Of a stretch of DNA of 64,000 bases, positions 59,031 to 64,000 are shown piece after piece. The position numbers and the translations under genes were made by a program. How positions within the stretch are numbered: position 1 is the first letter of the stretch; the number at the start of each line of letters is the position of its first letter. Below the pieces are notes generated by a model. That model was given only the letters and a program-made list of their open reading frames with translations. It was not told the DNA's origin and searched no databases. The stretch lies in the NCBI RefSeq assembly GCF_002831665.1, contig NZ_CP025118.1:2604001-2668000 (forward strand), in the 5' to 3' direction. This stretch comes from Lacinutrix sp. Bg11-31 (GTDB taxonomy: Bacteria; Bacteroidota; Bacteroidia; Flavobacteriales; Flavobacteriaceae).

Positions 59031-59999
59031 CTAATAACCAACCTTTGCTCTTACACGACTTAAAACAGCATTTGCTACAACTTTAGCTTTTTCTGCTCCT
59101 TTAGCAAGTGCTTCGTCTATTTTATCAAGATTATCCATATAGAAATTGTAACGCTCTCGTTCTGTTTCGAATGTTTTTAAAATTAACTCAAACAAAGCTT
59201 GTTTTGCGTGACCATAACCGTAATTACCATTTTCGTAATTAGCTTTCATGGCAGCAATCTCTTCTTCCGAAGCCAATAAACTATAAATGGTAAAACAGTT
59301 ACAAGTAGCCCAATCTTTTGGCTCTTCTAAAGGTGTACTATCTGTTTCGATGCTCATTATTTGTTTACGCAATTTCTTTTCTGGCAAAAAGATATTGATA
59401 ATATTACCTTTACTCTTACTCATTTTTGCGCCATCTGTTCCAGGAATAAGCATGGTACTCTCTTGTATTTTCCCTTCTGGCATTACAAATGTTTCACCCA
59501 TTTTAGCATGAAAACGAGAAGCAACATCACGTGTCATTTCTATGTGTTGCAATTGGTCTTTCCCTACAGGTATAATTTCGGCATCGTATAACAAAATATC
59601 TGCTGCCATAAGCATAGGGTAGGTAAACAAACCAGCGTTTACATCTTCTAAACGGTCTGCTTTATCTTTAAAACTATGCGCTAATGTTAAACGTTGGTAT
59701 GGAAAAAAACAACTTAAGTACCAAGATAACTCTGTAGTTTGTGGTATATCACTTTGTCTATAAAACACTGTTTTATCAATATCTAAACCAAGAGCCAACC
59801 AGGTTGCAGCTGTAGAGTATGTGTTATTACGTAACGTTTCTCCATCTTTAATTTGTGTAAGCGAATGCATATCTGCTATAAACAAATACGATTCGTTCGC
59901 TGTATCGTTAGCTAAAGCCATTGCTGGCATTAATGCGCCTAAAATATTTCCTAAATGTGGTGTTCCTGTACTTTGTATTCCTGTAAGTATTCTTGCCAT
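59031..59999 (-). CDS. trpS: Tryptophanyl-tRNA synthetase
   Basis: A class I synthetase. The HIGH-like motif is GTPHLGNIL (about 12-20), the KMSKS motif is AKMSKSKGNI (about 192-201), and SDIPQTTELSWYLSC and VPVGKDQLQHIEMTRD are typical. The 322 residues are the short bacterial form. It is divergent from the plsC-like gene. Confidence 0.96.
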   Translation of the reverse strand: MARILTGIQSTGTPHLGNILGALMPAMALANDTANESYLFIADMHSLTQIKDGETLRNNTYSTAATWLALGLDIDKTVFYRQSDIPQTTELSWYLSCFFPYQRLTLAHSFKDKADRLEDVNAGLFTYPMLMAADILLYDAEIIPVGKDQLQHIEMTRDVASRFHAKMGETFVMPEGKIQESTMLIPGTDGAKMSKSKGNIINIFLPEKKLRKQIMSIETDSTPLEEPKDWATCNCFTIYSLLASEEEIAAMKANYENGNYGYGHAKQALFELILKTFETERERYNFYMDNLDKIDEALAKGAEKAKVVANAVLSRVRAKVGY

Positions 60000-60068
60000 A
60001 ATTTTACCTATACCTTAACTCTACTCTACCTAAACATTAGTAGAAGTTTTTTTTAGTTAATTAAAAAA

Positions 60069-60101
60069 CAAAGGTATTTTTTTTCAATTAAAATAGCTCA
60101 A
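60069..60101 (-). promoter_or_regulatory. trpS promoter
   Basis: Minus-strand TACCTTTG (60076-60069) has TTG 22 nt upstream (60101-60099). The leader would be about 65 nt. Confidence 0.55.
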
Positions 60102-60111
60102 AACAATTATG

Positions 60112-60119
60112 TATTTTTG
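60112..60119 (+). promoter_or_regulatory. -7 box of the plsC-like gene, apparently leaderless
   Basis: TATTTTTG ends 6 nt before the ATG at 60126, so transcription should start at or near the start codon. Confidence 0.5.
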
Positions 60120-60125
60120 ACGCTT

Positions 60126-60866
60126 ATGGTTGTATTTAAATACATTTTCTGGTTTTTATACCGTATTTGGTTTTACATAATGGTTGCATTACCAATTATT
60201 TTCATGTTTCCTTTTCTAATAGTCTCTATTTTAAAAGAATCTTGGTATCCCTATTTCTTTAAGTTAGCGCGTATTTGGGCACGTTGTATTTTAATAGGCA
60301 TGGGCTTTAATACTAAAATAACAAGAGAACAAATGCCAGAAATAAACAAGAGTTATATGTTTATTGCCAACCACACCTCTATGGTAGACATTATGCTAAT
60401 GTTGGTTACTGTTAAAAATCCATTTGTTTTTGTTGGTAAAGCAGAACTCGCAAAGATTCCGTTATTTGGTTTTTTCTATAAGCGTACCGCTATTTTAGTA
60501 GATAGAAACAACCAAAAAAGCAGACAAGCTGTGTTTTTAAGAGCGCAAAGACGACTAAAACAAGGCTTAAGTATTTGTATTTTCCCAGAAGGTTTAGTTC
60601 CCGAAGAACACATTCTTTTAACCGATTTTAAAGATGGTGCTTTCCGCTTAGCAATTAATCATCAAATACCCATAGTGCCTATTACTTTTGGTGATAATAA
60701 AAAGCGTTTTTCTTATACATTTTTTAGCGGAAGTCCAGGACAAATGAGAGCTGAAATTCATAAATTTATTGAGACCGAAGGCTTAACAAAGCATGATGCT
60801 AAAGCTATTAATGCAGAGTCTAAATCTGTTATTTATAATCAGTTGTTGGAGTTTGGGAGTAAGTAG
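60126..60866 (+). CDS. 1-acyl-sn-glycerol-3-phosphate acyltransferase-like protein (PlsC family)
   Basis: It transfers an acyl chain to lysophosphatidate in the inner membrane. Motif I is ANHTSMVDIM (Asn82, His83, Asp88); motif III is CIFPEGLVPE (near 151-160); VGKAELAKIPLFG supplies motif II. One N-terminal membrane segment (about 8-36) is present. I start at MVVFKYIFWF (60126), not the TTG at 60117, which overlaps the -7 box. A second family member is at 62570-63307. Confidence 0.92.
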   Translation: MVVFKYIFWFLYRIWFYIMVALPIIFMFPFLIVSILKESWYPYFFKLARIWARCILIGMGFNTKITREQMPEINKSYMFIANHTSMVDIMLMLVTVKNPFVFVGKAELAKIPLFGFFYKRTAILVDRNNQKSRQAVFLRAQRRLKQGLSICIFPEGLVPEEHILLTDFKDGAFRLAINHQIPIVPITFGDNKKRFSYTFFSGSPGQMRAEIHKFIETEGLTKHDAKAINAESKSVIYNQLLEFGSK

Positions 60867-60926
60867 CCTAAGCTAATGATCTTTAGATTAAAAGCAATGG
60901 GTTTTTATTTTTAGCAAAATTTATAA

Positions 60927-60960
60927 GATTGCCACGTCGCAAAAATCCCCTCGCAATAAC
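60927..60960. repeat. Hairpin repeat family 5, copy 2
   Basis: GATTGCCACGTCGC and CTCGCAATAAC resemble the wide Bacteroidota element GATTGCCACGTCGC...CTCGCAATGAC. It lies in the plsC/co-chaperone gap. Confidence 0.6.
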
Positions 60961-61003
60961 AGATGCGAACAAGCATTTTGTGTAAGCGACTGTACACTAT
61001 TAT

Positions 61004-61789
61004 TTAAAACCCACGCTCCTGTTGCAACTGCTCGTAAGCCTTTTGTACTTGCTTAAACTTATCTTCGGCTCCTTTTTTATGCTCTTCTCCTAAGTGTTCT
61101 ACTTTGTCTGGGTGGTATTTTTTAGCCATATTTCTATAGGCTTTTTTAATTTCGCCTGTAGTAGCAGACTTTGTGATTTCTAAAATTTCGTAAGCATTAT
61201 CGCTACTGTTATAAAACATCGCTTTTATACTATTATAATCGCGAGAACTAACGCCAAGGTAACCTGCTATTGTGAAGATTTGTCGTTCTTCGTCATCGGT
61301 TACCATACCATCGGCTTTTGCGATACCGAATAAAAAGTGCATAAGTTGTAAACGAGACGAGTGATCCATCATTTGCTGTATTTGCATACATACTTGACGC
61401 AATGGAACGGTTTGCTGGCTCACTTTTTTAAATAATTCGAATGCTTTGTTGGCTCTATCTTTGCCATACATACCAACAAATTGTTTTCGCACAAAGTCTA
61501 ATTCTCTTTGGTCTTGTACGCCATCCGCCTTTATAACTACTGTTGCTAGAATTAGTAAACTAACTTCAAAATCTCCAGAGGTTGTTTGTGCTCTTCTTTG
61601 TTGTTGTGTTCTATAGTTTGGTCTTCTGCCTTGTTGCTGTTGCGAATCATCGCCTTGACCTAAAAATATGTTTCCTTTTCCTGATGCTAAAGCATCTCCT
61701 AATCCACCAAGTGCTAATCCTATTATTGCTCCTATTGGTCCTCCAAAAGACCAACCTATTGTGGCACCAATCCATTTTAATCCACTCAT
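61004..61789 (-). CDS. DjlA-like co-chaperone: TerB plus C-terminal J domain
   Basis: A glycine-rich hydrophobic N-terminus ([18 protein letters not shown]) probably anchors it. A Gln-rich linker leads to a TerB-like helical domain (about 80-180; [20 protein letters not shown] and [15 protein letters not shown]). The J domain is last (about 195-261) with the HPD motif in [12 protein letters not shown], so it can stimulate DnaK. This order is that of DjlA. It lies alone on the minus strand. Confidence 0.88.
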   Translation of the reverse strand: MSGLKWIGATIGWSFGGPIGAIIGLALGGLGDALASGKGNIFLGQGDDSQQQQGRRPNYRTQQQRRAQTTSGDFEVSLLILATVVIKADGVQDQRELDFVRKQFVGMYGKDRANKAFELFKKVSQQTVPLRQVCMQIQQMMDHSSRLQLMHFLFGIAKADGMVTDDEERQIFTIAGYLGVSSRDYNSIKAMFYNSSDNAYEILEITKSATTGEIKKAYRNMAKKYHPDKVEHLGEEHKKGAEDKFKQVQKAYEQLQQERGF

Positions 61790-61875
61790 TATCCTGTTAT
61801 TATTTTTAAGATTGTAAATATAATACTTTGTTAGTTGTCAATTCCTTTGTTTTGTTACGACTATTAGCTGGTAAG

Positions 61876-61983
61876 AGCGTTAAGGATGGAACGGCGTGTT
61901 TGAGCTCTTTTTTGTTTTTCTCAAAAAAAGCGAGTAGTGATAGCCTGACCTTATGGCACCATAGTGACATAAGGTAACGCCAT
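61876..61983. repeat. Interspersed repeat family 3, copy C
   Basis: AGCGTTAAGGATGGAACGGC, a T-rich middle, AAAAAAAGCGAGTAGTGATA, then GCCTGACC and AAGGTAACGCC. The ends GCGTTA and TAACGC can pair. It lies in the divergent region upstream of the co-chaperone and bacilliredoxin genes. Confidence 0.7.
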
Positions 61984-62007
61984 AATAATTATTGCATGGT
62001 TTTTGAT

Positions 62008-62015
62008 TAACTTTG
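62008..62015 (+). promoter_or_regulatory. -7 box of the bacilliredoxin gene
   Basis: TAACTTTG matches the consensus; the ATG is 35 nt downstream. Confidence 0.5.
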
Positions 62016-62050
62016 TACAAATAGAATATTAATATAAAAATTAGAAAGAT

Positions 62051-62461
62051 ATGTATCCAGCAGAAATGGTAAAACCTATGAGCGAAGATTTAACAAACGC
62101 AGGTTTTGAAGCATTACATACAGCAGCGTCTGTTGACGAAGCGATAAAAAGAGAAGGAACTACGTTAGTGGTTGTAAATTCAGTTTGTGGTTGTGCAGCA
62201 GCAAATGCGCGTCCAGGTGCAAAAATGAGTTTAAATAATGATAAAAAACCTACTAATATCGTAACTGTTTTTGCAGGTGTAGATAAAGATGCGGTTAACC
62301 AAGCGAGAGCACATATGGTACCTTTTCCTCCAAGTTCGCCAAGTATGGCTTTGTTTAAAAATGGAGAATTAGTACACATGTTAGAGCGCCATCATATTGA
62401 AGGTCGTCCTGCAGAATTAATTGCAGAAAATCTTGTAGATGCTTATAACGAGCATTGCTAA
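62051..62461 (+). CDS. BrxA/BrxB-family bacilliredoxin
   Basis: The redox motif is CGC (Cys46-Gly47-Cys48) in VVNSVCGCAAANARPG, as in the DUF1094/YphP family, whose members remove bacillithiol or similar small thiols from proteins. LERHHIEGRPAELIAENL near the end is also conserved. The 136 residues fit. It is monocistronic, with its own -7 box and terminator. Confidence 0.92.
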   Translation: MYPAEMVKPMSEDLTNAGFEALHTAASVDEAIKREGTTLVVVNSVCGCAAANARPGAKMSLNNDKKPTNIVTVFAGVDKDAVNQARAHMVPFPPSSPSMALFKNGELVHMLERHHIEGRPAELIAENLVDAYNEHC

Positions 62462-62507
62462 GAGTTAAATAACAGAAAATTACTTTGCTTTTTAAGCTAA
62501 GTATTAC

Positions 62508-62540
62508 AGAAAAACCACGTTTTTTAAACGTGGTTTTTCT
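62508..62540 (+). terminator. Terminator of bacilliredoxin gene
   Basis: AGAAAAACCACGTTT pairs with AAACGTGGTTTTTCT; the T-rich 3' arm provides the U run. Confidence 0.88.
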
Positions 62541-62569
62541 ATTTTTGGAGGATAGATTTTTATATTAAA

Positions 62570-63307
62570 ATGAGAAAAATTTTAGCATATCCATTAACTT
62601 GTATTTATTACCTATTTTTTGGGTTATCGTTACTTGTTTTTCATCCAATACAATGGTTTTGTTTTAATGTATTTGGGTATAACGCTCTTAAAAAAAGCGT
62701 AGACCTTTTACAGTTTTGTTTAATGCGTTGCTTAAACTGTTTAGGTACTTGGCATACGTTTATAAATCCTTATAAATTAGACACATCTCAACCTGTTATT
62801 ATTGTTTCTAATCACCAAAGTATGGCAGATATTCCGCCATTAATGTGGTATTTTAGAAAACATCATGTAAAATTTGTTAGCAAAAAGGAATTAGGAAAAG
62901 GTATTCCAAGTGTTTCTTACAATTTACGCCATGGAGGATCGGCTTTAATAGACCGTAAAAACCCGAGACAAGCTATTGTTGCTATTAGAAAATTTGCAGA
63001 TTATATAGAATCTACAAATAGAGCAGCAGTTATTTTTCCTGAAGGCACTAGAAGTCGCGATGGAAGACCTAAAAAATTTCAAACTAAAGGTTTGGAAACA
63101 CTAATAAAATATATACCAAGCGCAGTTATTGTTCCTGTAACGATTAATAATTCTTGGAAGAATTTACGTTATGGAAAATTTCCATTGGGAATAGGAAATA
63201 ATATTATTATTAATGCTCATAAACCTGTTAAATTAAGTGATTTTGAAACACAGGAATTATTATTAGCATATATTGAAACTACTATAAAAAACAGTATAAA
63301 ACTTTAA
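62570..63307 (+). CDS. 1-acyl-sn-glycerol-3-phosphate acyltransferase-like protein (PlsC family), second copy
   Basis: Motif I is SNHQSMADIPP (Asn81, His82, Asp87), and motif III FPEGTRSRDG begins near residue 156, the textbook form for lysophosphatidate acyltransferases. A hydrophobic N-terminal stretch (about 6-38) anchors it to the membrane. It keeps the canonical motif III better than the copy at 60126. Next gene is 4 nt downstream and encodes an acyl-ACP desaturase, so both belong to membrane-lipid synthesis. Confidence 0.93.
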   Translation: MRKILAYPLTCIYYLFFGLSLLVFHPIQWFCFNVFGYNALKKSVDLLQFCLMRCLNCLGTWHTFINPYKLDTSQPVIIVSNHQSMADIPPLMWYFRKHHVKFVSKKELGKGIPSVSYNLRHGGSALIDRKNPRQAIVAIRKFADYIESTNRAAVIFPEGTRSRDGRPKKFQTKGLETLIKYIPSAVIVPVTINNSWKNLRYGKFPLGIGNNIIINAHKPVKLSDFETQELLLAYIETTIKNSIKL

Positions 63308-63311
63308 GATT

Positions 63312-64000
63312 ATGTCATTAAAAAATATAAGATTAGAAGTAATGTCGTTTTTAGAAAAGGACATAGAAACACTAATAGAAAAATATTTAATTCCTCCTGA
63401 AACTATATGGCAACCTACGGATTTTTTACCAAATTCTGAAGGCCCAAACTTCCTTGAAGAAGTTAAAGAAATTAGAGAGCTTTCTAAAGAATTACCTTAC
63501 GATTTCTGGGTGGTTTTAGTTGGTGATATGATTACTGAAGAAGCGCTACCAACCTACGAATCTTGGTTAATGGATGTTGAAGGTGTAGACCAAGGTGGTA
63601 GAAATGGTTGGGCAAAATGGGTTAGACATTGGACAGCCGAAGAAAACCGTCATGGAGATGTACTTAATAAATACCTATATCTTTCTGGTCGTGTAAATAT
63701 GAGAGAAATTGAACAAACCACACAACATCTTATTGCAGATGGTTTTGATATTGGTACAGCTCAAGACCCTTATAAAAACTTTGTTTACACTAGTTTCCAG
63801 GAATTAGCAACTTATGTTTCTCATAATCGTGTTGCTAAATTAGCAAAGCAAAAAGGTAACAAACAATTATCTAAAATGTGTAAGATTATTGCTGGTGACG
63901 AAATGAGACATCATCATGCTTACAGTGAGTTTGTAGAGCGTATTTTTGCTGTAGATCCAAGCCAAATGATGTTAGCTTTTCAATACATGATGAAGCAAAA
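63312..64000 (+). CDS. Acyl-ACP desaturase (3'-truncated by window edge)
   Basis: A ferritin-like di-iron enzyme that puts a double bond in acyl-ACP. The first metal motif is TAEENRHGD (Glu111, His114) and the second is AGDEMRHHHAYSEF; an early Glu ligand is in MITEEALPTYE (near 75-80). About 229 residues are visible of roughly 325 expected. It is cotranscribed with the PlsC-like gene. The chain length and double-bond position cannot be told. Confidence 0.93.
   Translation, partial: MSLKNIRLEVMSFLEKDIETLIEKYLIPPETIWQPTDFLPNSEGPNFLEEVKEIRELSKELPYDFWVVLVGDMITEEALPTYESWLMDVEGVDQGGRNGWAKWVRHWTAEENRHGDVLNKYLYLSGRVNMREIEQTTQHLIADGFDIGTAQDPYKNFVYTSFQELATYVSHNRVAKLAKQKGNKQLSKMCKIIAGDEMRHHHAYSEFVERIFAVDPSQMMLAFQYMMKQ

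Overview
The window is chromosomal DNA from a low-GC member of the Bacteroidota, almost certainly family Flavobacteriaceae. The evidence is direct: -7 boxes of the Bacteroidota type TAnnTTTG instead of sigma70 boxes, little Shine-Dalgarno signal, a C-terminal type IX secretion sorting domain, many lipoproteins with short Cys-anchored signals, a three-gene succinate dehydrogenase with a single cytochrome b subunit, an SDR-type threonine dehydrogenase and a SUF-only Fe-S system. A marine genus near Olleya, Lacinutrix or Winogradskyella is a guess.

Layout. 0-12.7 kb: the 5' part of a LytS/YehU-type sensor kinase, a thioredoxin-fold/TPR exoprotein, a membrane MutS-like ATPase with an M28 peptidase, sdhCAB, a large Asp-box protein and aminopeptidase P. 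12.8-16.8 kb: a solitary KilA-N gene bracketed by repeats, a beta-barrel protein, and aspartokinase divergent from an ACT-like protein. 16.8-24.3 kb: a redox/detoxification island. A TetR gene with matching operators precedes an AhpD-like CMD gene, EthD, a haloacid dehalogenase-like HAD and a DsbA-like gene. Facing it on the other strand are thioredoxin, an unlisted 35-aa CxxC mini-protein, a second CMD gene and a cupredoxin-like protein, whose two promoters carry the same element with identical spacing; brnQ and an AraC regulator follow. 24.3-31.7 kb: hydrolase, thiL, then a four-gene lipoprotein operon ending in an MbnP-like protein and a di-heme MauG/MbnH/CCP-like cytochrome.

31.8-40 kb: the suf region (A-type carrier, sufB, NlpE-like lipoprotein, sufC, sufD, sufS, META lipoprotein, sufE, DUF59/SufT-like, DUF2480). 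40-43 kb: a DUF3078 porin-like protein, then a decayed locus of two truncated coding remnants meeting at an inverted repeat. 43-53 kb: hflX, an EEP-family nuclease/phosphatase, ssb, a GNAT/zinc-ribbon pair, a GIDE-domain membrane protein, a CBS protein and two large metallopeptidases. 53-64 kb: a 1140-residue type IX-secreted protein, two lipoproteins, threonine dehydrogenase, trpS, two PlsC-like acyltransferases, a DjlA-like co-chaperone, a bacilliredoxin and the start of an acyl-ACP desaturase.

Several small intergenic repeat families are scattered through the window. No tRNA, rRNA, CRISPR array or intact insertion sequence was seen. The most promising leads are the duplicated AraC-type promoter block with its mini-protein, the TetR operator pair, the MbnP/MbnH-like lipoprotein operon, the NlpE-like lipoprotein inside suf, the palindrome before the ACT-like gene, and the repeat families.
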